Assembly (NCBI RefSeq): GCF_003013715.1
Contig: NC_072816.1
Span: 558,001-622,000 of the forward strand
DNA length: 64,000 bases
Direction of reading: 5' to 3'
Origin: Candidozyma auris
Lineage: Eukaryota > Ascomycota > Pichiomycetes > Serinales > Metschnikowiaceae
The notes beneath the pieces are model-generated. The model did not search any database, was not told the DNA's origin, and was given only the letters and a program-made list of their open reading frames with translations. The position numbers and the translations under genes are program-made. Positions 40,220 to 48,590 of this stretch are shown in pieces. Every line of letters begins with the position of its first letter. Position 1 is the first letter of the stretch.

Positions 40220-41320
40220 CTAGTGAGTTGTTTTTGCATTCACTGCTGATGACGTCTCGTTTCTGTCGTTTTTGCGTTTATGTGAGATTGGACTTTCTGC
40301 CATTTTTCTTAATTTTATATTTTTTTTTTCATTTTCATAAAAGACCAGCGCATACACAACAGTGGAAATGATGTATATCAACTGCAAAATCACAAGGACG
40401 ATGAGTTGAATCATGAGCTCTCCTTTCTTGATCATGATGGCATTCTCTTTGAGAACACCTGGATAAGCTGGTTTAACCAATCCAAAGCCAGTTAAAATGG
40501 TTGAAATCATCAGACAAAAGATGCACGCAAAGGCAGCTTCTTCAGCTTTATCACTGGTCGAAGCACAAAGGCTCTTTAGGAAAAAGATTATTACAATGGC
40601 ATTCGGTAACCAAAACCCCATTTCGACAAAACCCCTAGTAATGTCCATCGTTCTATTCATTTCCTTTACAACTCGAGCAGCTGTGTCATCATGATCCCTT
40701 TGATAGCGTTCGAGCTCCACAACCTTGTCCATGGCTTCCTCACGTACTCCCGAAAACGTCGTTGAAACCTTTGAAAGATAATCGTGCATATCTGCGACTT
40801 CTCCCTCTTGTGCTGCCTTCAATGCAATCATGGCAAGTAATATATTCCCGTGCCATTTATCGGGATCCACACATCTCTTTTTTGAGCACAATATGCCATA
40901 GTACCAGTGAAATCTTGAACCATCGGCTGTCACGTTAGGGAAGAGTTCTGCGAGTCTGTCGGATGAATCAGGCACAAAGTTGTCAAACAGGTTTACAACC
41001 GTTGACGAGATATTTGACCAGGAGGTTTCAGGAGACTCCTCAACAAAGTATGTGGCAAAAGCAGGGGATAATACTCTAGGCCCGATATAATAAGAGACGT
41101 TAAACGAGAAGAAGATAATGAACAGAATCCAATAAAAAGTTAACAGTTTTGGAAAGTTTCCACCATCAATGAACAGTTTGGAATGATTTAAGCGATCACT
41201 AGACCCGACTCTGTCTGAATCCGATTCGCTAGATTGGCTCCATATCCCCTTTGTGTACTTCGAATCATTACTTTCCATTTCACTTTCGGCGTTAATCAAC
41301 TCTTCAACCCGTTTCTCCAT
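40220..41320 (-). CDS. Predicted four-helix membrane protein; intact relative of the 10-kb pseudogene
   Basis: A 366-residue protein with four hydrophobic segments: about 59-79, 234-253, 261-283 and 303-327. A Ser/Asp-rich N-terminal tail (about 55 residues) precedes the first. A 150-residue loop with possible N-glycosylation sites (NIS 103, NVT 129, NRT 222) and a YGILCSKKRC segment lies between the first and second. A basic tail follows the last. One helix, long loop, then three helices is the layout of SUR7/PalI-type fungal membrane proteins, and the loop cysteines are loosely compatible, but the family signature is not clear. The start (ATG 41320) is supported because the pseudogene at 9992 matches from residue 1. 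Confidence 0.75.
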   Translation of the reverse strand: MEKRVEELINAESEMESNDSKYTKGIWSQSSESDSDRVGSSDRLNHSKLFIDGGNFPKLLTFYWILFIIFFSFNVSYYIGPRVLSPAFATYFVEESPETSWSNISSTVVNLFDNFVPDSSDRLAELFPNVTADGSRFHWYYGILCSKKRCVDPDKWHGNILLAMIALKAAQEGEVADMHDYLSKVSTTFSGVREEAMDKVVELERYQRDHDDTAARVVKEMNRTMDITRGFVEMGFWLPNAIVIIFFLKSLCASTSDKAEEAAFACIFCLMISTILTGFGLVKPAYPGVLKENAIMIKKGELMIQLIVLVILQLIYIISTVVYALVFYENEKKNIKLRKMAESPISHKRKNDRNETSSAVNAKTTH

Positions 41321-41810
41321 CTTTGATTTGTTTCTTTATCTTTCAAAAAAAGGATCCCAACTGCTCTTTATAGTTGGGCCCATCTATTAATTGAATGCAA
41401 GACGGGGTTGAGACCCCTGAAGTTGCTCCACAAGTTGCTGCTTCAGAGCGATGTGCTTTTGAAGTATTTGAGGAAGCTTGAATTGCAAAAAGTATTTTAA
41501 AAACGCCTTCATCCCAGCGAATAATTGGCAAGTCTAGAGCCACTTGCCCTGTGAAGAGGGCTTACCTAGTTCTCGACGCTGGCATTTTCAACTTACCACT
41601 TAGAAACCTTCAGTATAAATTCCCTATACGTGAAGAAGCAAAATGAGATGAGATGATCAAACTCGCATAGTCATACCGAAATGTCATAAGACTATGGCTG
41701 ATGCACGATGATGCGAGTCAGGACACGAGGAGGCAAGGTGTTGTCTTCATTTCACAGGGAGTCAGCCCCTGTTCATTTTTCGGCAACCTTGAAAAAAAGA
41801 CATAGAAAAG
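41321..41810. other. Intergenic gap, 490 bp
   Basis: Promoter of the 40220-41320 gene. Nothing distinctive beyond ATTGCAAAAAG near 41480, which partly resembles the recurrent motif. Confidence 0.45.
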
Positions 41811-42899
41811 CTATGAAGATGATGCAGGTGAAGAACCGGTCGATAATATGCTTAGGCGGGTGAAAGGAGCGATAATCTCGGACAGTTTTTGTTCAGCGTC
41901 CCCAGAAGCTAGCATTACAACTGCCTCTGCCTCTGTGGCAGATTTTTGATTACTTGAGGACGCGGGACCCTTTGCAGTAGAAGCTTCACGGTTGCCTTGT
42001 CGACAACTTGCAACCTCATCACTCTTGTTAGGTCTAGAAGCTAACCCGAACATCATGGTTGACAACAGGAATAGGAGATCCCCTAAATACGATAGGACTA
42101 CTGGATTGGTAACACACAAGCTGATGCAAAGACCGGCGACAAAAAGGCAAATTCCAAGGATACATGCTATGCTTTTCACAATTTTGAAGACTTCAGGATG
42201 TGGTCTCCAGTTTATAATGCCATCGAAGGCCGAGGAGATGCTTGGAAAGATTATCGTCGCACCGGAAAGCACGGCATTGCACTGTTCTTCGGTACGCTCG
42301 TGATTGTGGAGGAGGCAGGCACCCAGAATGATGGTTGCGATTGTTATTGCGGGACAAATGAGAGGAAGGAATTTCCTCAACATAAAAACACTCCTTCTTA
42401 AGATTCCAAATAACTGGGAAAAACTTCTTGCTAAGATTCTAAAGAGTGTACTCTTGCTAGGGGTTGTGTCAGATCTTGTTCCTTCAGCGTCAGCATCTTT
42501 GCTTGGGTTTTGCTGTTCTGGACGATGCCATTTCGCTATTATTAAAGATTTTGCTCTCGTCCAAAGTTTGGTTTTCTGGCCATGTCCGCTTGGCGCTTCG
42601 TCTTGTGAGGTACATTCATTGAAACTCGTCTCTTTCAAGGCTTGACCACCCTCTCCAGTATCACCCGCCTGGCCAGATAGACTGCGTTGTTCAATCTCAT
42701 CAAACGTGTCTGAAGCTGGCTGTGAACCATTCGCTGAGTTTTTGCCAGTTTTTTGGTTGTTGGAAATTTGTTTTTTGCCCTTTGGCTTCAACTTGTGGAA
42801 GATCTCGAATTCAAATCGTTTACCTTTACCGAATCCGATGAAATCCAGGAACCTTTTCCCACTCGCTGAACCAGATTCTGAAGTAGTAAAGCTCACCAT
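41811..42899 (-). CDS. Predicted four-helix membrane protein, member A of a divergent pair
   Basis: A 362-residue protein. A 170-residue hydrophilic, Lys/Ser/Gly-rich N-terminal region is followed by four hydrophobic segments (about 176-197, 207-228, 239-263, 267-288) and a polar Ser/Ala-rich tail. No known family recognised. The ATG at 42899 is the first in frame; open codons back to 43034 begin with TTG and overlap the two motif copies at 42983-43004, so they are promoter. The membrane half can be aligned with that of the divergent neighbour at 43789 (LR-x-FLPL, then a C...SG...S-x-S-x-x-F block after the first helix), suggesting old paralogues. Confidence 0.7.
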   Translation of the reverse strand: MVSFTTSESGSASGKRFLDFIGFGKGKRFEFEIFHKLKPKGKKQISNNQKTGKNSANGSQPASDTFDEIEQRSLSGQAGDTGEGGQALKETSFNECTSQDEAPSGHGQKTKLWTRAKSLIIAKWHRPEQQNPSKDADAEGTRSDTTPSKSTLFRILARSFSQLFGILRRSVFMLRKFLPLICPAITIATIILGACLLHNHERTEEQCNAVLSGATIIFPSISSAFDGIINWRPHPEVFKIVKSIACILGICLFVAGLCISLCVTNPVVLSYLGDLLFLLSTMMFGLASRPNKSDEVASCRQGNREASTAKGPASSSNQKSATEAEAVVMLASGDAEQKLSEIIAPFTRLSILSTGSSPASSS

Positions 42900-42982
42900 G
42901 TCCTGAGAAACCAACTTCAATATCAACAATTGAGATTCTACCAACTCTAACTTCTTGTGTTGATTTTTGTGGTGAAAGACTG

Positions 42983-43004
42983 TGGTTGCGAAATGGTTGC
43001 AAAA
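42983..43004 (+). promoter_or_regulatory. Tandem pair of the 11-bp motif (member A promoter)
   Basis: TGGTTGCGAAA followed immediately by TGGTTGCAAAA, 84 bp upstream of the start at 42899. Confidence 0.6.
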
Positions 43005-43716
43005 AGCTGCTAGTTGCGAGCGCTGCCTACCCAAGAAGTAAAAGTTGAGTTTTCAGGGAAAAAAATTAGCATCAAGGCAAAAACCTTTTCACGAGAATAA
43101 TTTGATGATAGCGATAAGAATGCTTTTTGCATTGCACATATGATGCAATATCAAGTGCTTCATACTACTGCCGTCACCTACCTTCTTTTCCTCACTGTAT
43201 GGGCTTTTGCTTACGCACTTGACCTATTATTCTATTGACTTGCGCTTCAGCTGCTCCTGACCAAAGAATGATTTCAACTGTACCATTAAATTGTACTCAT
43301 AGAAACATCGTTTATTGTCTTCTCCTCCTTTGAATTGATTGAAAAAATGACCCGTTCTCTGAATCATAGAGACTACTGCCTAAGGACATAGCATGTGACG
43401 GAATAGTGAAACCTCCAACGGTAAAAGGAGGCCGAAGGCTACCTAAATCAGTCTGAATAGTGATATAATCGCCTTGAACCTCCCAGATCGCTTAAATTGC
43501 TCCTAAGACCCCACCCTTGCAAGGTAACTTTGATACCTACAGTAGAAGACATCAAATTGTGACTATAACTCTTGAGGCGTCAAAATTGATTTTGAATAAA
43601 CCACTGAATCTGGATCACATTTTATTCTTTCCTTGCAACGTGACGGATGCGTCTGTGTCTCATTTGTCACTAAGGGTATGCAACTACCATCCACTGTTCG
43701 CACGCTAACGTAGATC

Positions 43717-43738
43717 TTTCGCAGCCATTTTGCAGCCA
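43717..43738 (-). promoter_or_regulatory. Tandem pair of the 11-bp motif (member B promoter)
   Basis: TTTCGCAGCCA followed immediately by TTTTGCAGCCA on the plus strand, 51 bp upstream of the ATG at 43789. Confidence 0.6.
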
Positions 43739-43788
43739 TTTGTTACCAACAATCGTCCACTCCAGAAAAAGCCAAATACCCAGTTGTA

Positions 43789-44769
43789 ATGAGTTTAGGC
43801 CTCATTTCCAAAAATGGTGTCATTGAGAAAAACTACTTCACATGTTTTGCCGTTTCCACAAACAAATCGGTCAAGACGGCCTTGCAAAAACTTGTTCCCT
43901 GTGAGGGTGCTGTGGAGACCAGGACAACCGACAGCATTGAACTTGAGTCCATCTCGTGCAGTTTTCGAGAGACTTCGGACGCTGACAAAAGCGTCGACCT
44001 GGCAGGTTGTAACTCCAGGAGTGTCCGTGACGATGCAATTGAAAAGGCAATCGACGACGTAGACTATCTGGGCGCCAAAGATACCCTAAACGGCGGCGAT
44101 GGCATCGAGAAAATTCACAATAGAAACAACGTTTCCAGCAGCGTTGATGACAGTGTCCTCGCAAGCATCAGCGGCAACAACATCTCAGGAACAAACCCCA
44201 CTGGCCCCATTCCCTACGATGCCTACCCCAATCGCAGAAATACAGGGACCTTGCTTATTGGCAATATGTACCACATACGGCGTGTCACTCTCATTTTAAG
44301 ATTCCTTGTGCCTTTGTTGGCCTTAACAAGCTTTCTTGTGGGCTGTATATGCTTGTATTTGAGGCTTGTTCCCCAGGCAAACTGCCTCACGCTATGCTTC
44401 TCTGGAACCGGCCTCGGGTCGGTATCCACAGGGTTCTTTTCGTACCCAGAGCCCCAAGATGCTCCTTGCCAGTGGAGCAGTAAAGGTATTAGGCGTTTCC
44501 AGTGGTTTCTTGGGGTATTGGGCGTTCTAGCATGGATCTGCTCCTTTGTTCCTTTCCTCTTAGCCAGCGACGGCCTATCTCATTTGTGGACCTCCTGCTT
44601 GTGTGCTTTGGCGCTGACAAGTTTTCTGGGAGTGTATGGCTCGAGATCGTGGACGCTGGAGGAGCATCTAAAGTTGCCCTTGGTGACACAAGACTTAGCG
44701 GCTCCAGAGAGCTTGCCGCTGGGCCAGGCAGATTGCAACTTGTGGCCCTTCTTGCAACCGCCAGTGTAG
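43789..44769 (+). CDS. Predicted four-helix membrane protein, member B of a divergent pair
   Basis: A 326-residue protein with a 165-residue hydrophilic N-terminal region rich in Ser, Asp and Asn, then four hydrophobic segments (about 167-191, 198-217, 237-260, 265-284) and a short tail. The layout mirrors member A (41811-42899): long polar N-terminus, tight helical pair, about 20-residue polar link, second pair. The segment after helix 1 (ANCLTLCFSGTG) resembles QCNAVLSGAT of member A. Sequence identity is low, so relatedness is inference. No known domain recognised. ATG at 43789. Confidence 0.7.
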   Translation: MSLGLISKNGVIEKNYFTCFAVSTNKSVKTALQKLVPCEGAVETRTTDSIELESISCSFRETSDADKSVDLAGCNSRSVRDDAIEKAIDDVDYLGAKDTLNGGDGIEKIHNRNNVSSSVDDSVLASISGNNISGTNPTGPIPYDAYPNRRNTGTLLIGNMYHIRRVTLILRFLVPLLALTSFLVGCICLYLRLVPQANCLTLCFSGTGLGSVSTGFFSYPEPQDAPCQWSSKGIRRFQWFLGVLGVLAWICSFVPFLLASDGLSHLWTSCLCALALTSFLGVYGSRSWTLEEHLKLPLVTQDLAAPESLPLGQADCNLWPFLQPPV

Positions 44770-45367
44770 TGGAATCGAATTCTGGTGTCAAGTTATTGGA
44801 ACCTTTTGATTGATGATTAACATCAATGGTTATCTTGCTAATTGAATGAGAGTTATCAGTAGTCACTCATCCCTTTTGGCTATTTTGTTAGGTAGTAAGC
44901 ACCTCTAGGAAACCGCTATTCTCATACTTTTCTGTGGTAGGAGGACAATGTCAGACCCAAATCGCTCAGCCTTTTGATGAAAGTGTCAAATCAAGAAATA
45001 CTGGATTTTGTTGGCCTCGCCAGAAACAGACTATCCCTTAACTCTGGTATTGAGTTGTATATCCATCTCATTCGCAGTTGGTCTACCATAATGGAGACGG
45101 CAATCAAAATGAGCGCTGAAATATGAATCAGTATGCGAGAGCAAATTTTCTGCGGTAAATCGTGATAAATAAGTAGAACTAGCAGAAAAAGAGAAAGAGA
45201 AGTAGAAAAGTTAATACACTAGAACTAAAAGAAGAAGAATAAGAAAAGAAAAGGATCACCTCTTCTCATCTCTCTGTCTCAGGGCTCTTCCTCACCTTAC
45301 TATTTTGCACCCACAGGTGCAGTCCCAATGTTTACATCTTTATCACTATCAACACCATCCACCACCC
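44770..45367. other. Intergenic gap, 598 bp
   Basis: Kinesin upstream region with a purine-rich stretch (AGAAAAAGAGAAAGAG, near 45180-45255). No gene seen. Confidence 0.5.
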
Positions 45368-46870
45368 ATGGCTGAAACCAACAATGTCAGGGTCATTGTG
45401 CGGCTCAGGCCGCCTCTTCCACGTGAAGACGGGCTCGAGGATTGCCTTGTTGAAATGCCGGCCGGCAAAAACACCACCATCCTTAAAAACAACGAGTCCC
45501 ACAAAAAATACATCTTTGACCAGTGTGTATGGTCGTATGACGCTTACGATGAGCACTACGTGGATAACACAGGCTTCTATCAAAGCTCAGGACCACAATT
45601 AGTGGAGCATTTCTTCCAAGGGTACAACGTGTGCCTTTTGGCTTACGGCCAGACAGGATCTGGGAAAACGTACACGATGATGGGCCATGAGAAGAGCCCA
45701 GGACTTATCCCGTTGATGGTGAGAGACATTTTGCGACACAAGGACGATCTCGTCCAAAGCAGGATCAACTGTGAGCTTTACGTGTCGTACATGGAGATTT
45801 ATAACGAGAAAGTGAAGGATCTCTTGAGCAACTCGAAACAGTGTCGTGTGAGGGAGCATCCAGTTACAGGCTCGTATGTGGAGGGATTGGAGGAGATACC
45901 TGTGACTCTGTTTGAGCAATTTACACTGCTTTTGGCAAAGGGCAACGGGAATAGAACAGTGGCGTCGACTCAAATGAACATTTCAAGTTCTCGGTCCCAT
46001 GCAGTGATAACACTCACACTTGAGCAGACAAAGTATGTGTCTGAAGATGCTTTGGATGTTGGAGAGCCCAATGAAAAGATATTGTCGAGTATTCGTTTAG
46101 TTGACCTTGCAGGTTCCGAAAGACTCCACAAAACAGGATCCTTCGGTCAGGCTGACAGAATGAAAGAAGGAACGCAAATAAATAAGTCTCTCACGGTTTT
46201 GGGCCGTTGTATCAACATATTGGCGCTGGCTAATTCTTCCAAACCTCCGCCTGTTGTGCCCTACAGAGACTCCACGCTTACCTATTTGCTTCGAGAGAAC
46301 TTGGCCGGAAATTCAAAGACAGCCATGATTTTTTGCATATCTCCCTTCGATTACGAAGAGACCCAACAGACACTCAATTATGCCAATCAAGTGAAGAACA
46401 TCAAGACCAAAGCTAGAGCGAACACTTCTGCTATCAAAGCACCCCCAATTGAGTGGGACAAATTCAAAGAAATGGATAAACTGGTTGTAGAAACCCTCAA
46501 GGACAGAGTGCGTGATCTCACTTTGCAGCTTGAAGCTAGGAGCGATTCTGTGAAAACCACGTCATTGGTGAAATATCTCGAAAGAGAAGCAGAAAAACAA
46601 GCCTTCGAAATCAAGTACCTCAAGTCAAAGCTACAGCTTCAGGAGAAGGAGGTCAAAGAGCTCACAGCGCAAAATACTTACCTTCACAAAGAGCTTCTTG
46701 AAAACTATGAAAAAAATAGGACGCAATCACGGAACGTCATTCTTAAACAGGCTACGTTTCTAGCCGAAACTTGTCGGAAAGAAAGTCAAAGTATCGAAGA
46801 AATGCTAGAATTTTTTGACCCTGCCAAAGTGCTAGACAAAAGCACACCCGTGCCTCCCGCTCCAACTTAA
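45368..46870 (+). CDS. Kinesin motor protein, short, kinesin-3-like motor
   Basis: A 500-residue microtubule motor with an N-terminal catalytic domain (about 1-365). Motifs: P-loop GQTGSGKT (94-101), switch I with NISSSRSH, switch II VDLAGSE, and YRDSTLTYLLRE. The neck is followed by coiled coil (about 395-480) and a short Pro-rich end. The segment REHPVTGSYVEGLEE resembles kinesin-3 (Unc104/KIF1) motors, a class S. cerevisiae lacks, but there is no FHA, PH or long stalk. The ATG at 45368 opens directly into the NVRVIVRLRPP strand; codons upstream start with TTG. Cargo and direction are not determinable. The EDC3 start lies only 42 bp past its stop. Confidence 0.9.
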   Translation: MAETNNVRVIVRLRPPLPREDGLEDCLVEMPAGKNTTILKNNESHKKYIFDQCVWSYDAYDEHYVDNTGFYQSSGPQLVEHFFQGYNVCLLAYGQTGSGKTYTMMGHEKSPGLIPLMVRDILRHKDDLVQSRINCELYVSYMEIYNEKVKDLLSNSKQCRVREHPVTGSYVEGLEEIPVTLFEQFTLLLAKGNGNRTVASTQMNISSSRSHAVITLTLEQTKYVSEDALDVGEPNEKILSSIRLVDLAGSERLHKTGSFGQADRMKEGTQINKSLTVLGRCINILALANSSKPPPVVPYRDSTLTYLLRENLAGNSKTAMIFCISPFDYEETQQTLNYANQVKNIKTKARANTSAIKAPPIEWDKFKEMDKLVVETLKDRVRDLTLQLEARSDSVKTTSLVKYLEREAEKQAFEIKYLKSKLQLQEKEVKELTAQNTYLHKELLENYEKNRTQSRNVILKQATFLAETCRKESQSIEEMLEFFDPAKVLDKSTPVPPAPT

Positions 46871-46912
46871 GCAGCGCTCCAACTATCGAGTCCGGAAAAC
46901 CTTCAATCAAAC

Positions 46913-48406
46913 ATGACGGAGTTCATAAACTACGAAGTGACCCTTCAATTTAAAGACGGAGGGGACGTGAGGGGCAGAATTTCTCACGTAGATGGCAACC
47001 TGATCACTCTAGACAACAAGAAATTCCCCAATGCGAGGATCAAGGATTTAAAAGTCACCCAGTTACCTCCAGACTTCAACAAGGAGAACAAGAAAAAGAA
47101 AAAGGCAAAACCATTAGAGCAAATTGACGATGCCATTGTTTCAGTGTCCAAATCTACTTCTCGAAGCGGAACTCCCAGAACGAAGGAACCGCTGTCAGAT
47201 TGGTCCTCAAATGTTCAGGATATTAAGGCATCTGAAGAGTTTGATTTTGCTGCTAACTTGGCGATGTTCGATAAAGCCTCTGTCTTTGCTGATTTCCAGA
47301 AAAATGATAAAGTAAGCGTGCAAGACAGGCTTGTGGGACACAACAAGAAGGACAACGTTCAGGCTCAGAAAAAACAGACCCCCAACGATAAATTCGATAA
47401 TGATGAAATGGTCATTCCAGCGGGCAAACAAGATAACTGGAACAACCTTGGCTCTTCCACAAAGAGAATCACGCTGCCTTTGGAGGCATCCAGAGCAAAT
47501 AGCATTCCATCGCTTCTAGCCAGAGAGCTGTTCTCCTCGAAGCCTCACAAGTTTACTTTTCCCGATAAATCAACAGTTCCTACAGCCACTCCTGTGCAGC
47601 TTCTTGAAATAGAAAGAATTGCCGGTGAAACATTTTTGTACAATCAGAAGTCTATGATTGAGACCACTGCATTGAACTTGTACAACCTCGTGGTCAAGGA
47701 GATCCTTGGCGGAGCTGTTCGTCTAAGCAACAGGAAAAATCACAACTTGCCGCCTTTGGTGTTGCTTTTGATTGGCAACGGAAGGTCAAGTAGCCGTGCA
47801 TTTGCTCTTGGGCGCCATTTAACCAATCATGGCGTTCGTGTTTTGGCATACGTGATTAACGACGCAGACTTGGATGAGGAAACGCGTCGTGAAAGCGAAG
47901 TATTTGAAAAATTTGGTGGCAAGTGTATCTCATCTGAATTCTCCGTGTTGTTGGATATCTTGAACAACCAGCTCGAGACCCCGGTAGAATTGATTGTCGA
48001 TGCATTGCAAGGCTTCGAAGGCCACCTACTTGACATGTTTTACTCCGAAGAAAATCTCCAGACTCTCAAAGAGCTCTCTCGCTGGGCGAACGAGCCAAAA
48101 CAGAGATCTCGCGTGCTTTCTCTAGATGTTCCCTCAGGCATAGATGGTGGGTCCGGCACTGTTGCTGATCCTGACCTCGTGTTACACAGCCGATTTATTG
48201 TGTCGTTGGGTTTGCCCATCAGTGGCTTGCTACATGCATACAACAATCGACTGATTGGTGCTGGCCACGACGACGTGTCGCACTACGTAGTCGACGCTGG
48301 CATCCCCAATGCGTTATACAATGTGAGAGCCAACGTGAGAAAATTCGACAAGTTCTGGTACTGTGCCGAGCTGTACATGGGCATTGGCGTTGCAGAGCAG
48401 TCTTAG
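46913..48406 (+). CDS. EDC3: Edc3, enhancer of mRNA decapping
   Basis: P-body scaffold that binds Dcp2 and Dhh1 and stimulates decapping. An N-terminal LSm domain (about 1-55; VTLQFKDGGDVRGRISHVDG) is followed by a Lys-rich linker, an FDF motif (EEFDFAANLAMFDK, FDF at 110-112) that binds Dhh1, and a C-terminal YjeF-N Rossmann domain (about 240-490; LLLIGNGRSSSRAFALGRHL) that dimerises. 497 residues. The upstream gap to the kinesin stop is only 42 bp, so its promoter and 5'UTR must overlap the kinesin gene. Confidence 0.95.
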   Translation: MTEFINYEVTLQFKDGGDVRGRISHVDGNLITLDNKKFPNARIKDLKVTQLPPDFNKENKKKKKAKPLEQIDDAIVSVSKSTSRSGTPRTKEPLSDWSSNVQDIKASEEFDFAANLAMFDKASVFADFQKNDKVSVQDRLVGHNKKDNVQAQKKQTPNDKFDNDEMVIPAGKQDNWNNLGSSTKRITLPLEASRANSIPSLLARELFSSKPHKFTFPDKSTVPTATPVQLLEIERIAGETFLYNQKSMIETTALNLYNLVVKEILGGAVRLSNRKNHNLPPLVLLLIGNGRSSSRAFALGRHLTNHGVRVLAYVINDADLDEETRRESEVFEKFGGKCISSEFSVLLDILNNQLETPVELIVDALQGFEGHLLDMFYSEENLQTLKELSRWANEPKQRSRVLSLDVPSGIDGGSGTVADPDLVLHSRFIVSLGLPISGLLHAYNNRLIGAGHDDVSHYVVDAGIPNALYNVRANVRKFDKFWYCAELYMGIGVAEQS

Positions 48407-48590
48407 GAGACAAACAATAAATAGGATTTGAGTCATGTATACTAGATCTTGAAATAGTGAGTGCTCATGGACGTAGTTCCATTAGTTGCAAATCCTGTAT
48501 GCACTGTAGCAGTCCTAAATTTTTCGAGTAGCCTCAGTAACAATACCCTGAACCCCAATTCAAGTGCCCTAACATCGTCAAAAAAACGCC

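Larger units (their letters stand above)
42900..43788. promoter_or_regulatory. Shared bidirectional promoter of the divergent membrane-protein pair, 889 bp
   Basis: Each end carries two directly abutting copies of the 11-bp motif in the same orientation relative to its gene, 84 bp and 51 bp from the respective ATGs. The middle is AT-rich without a recognisable gene. Confidence 0.6.

Noticed and set aside
42900..43034. N-terminal extension of membrane protein A
   Set aside because: No ATG (starts with TTG) and it covers the tandem motif pair.
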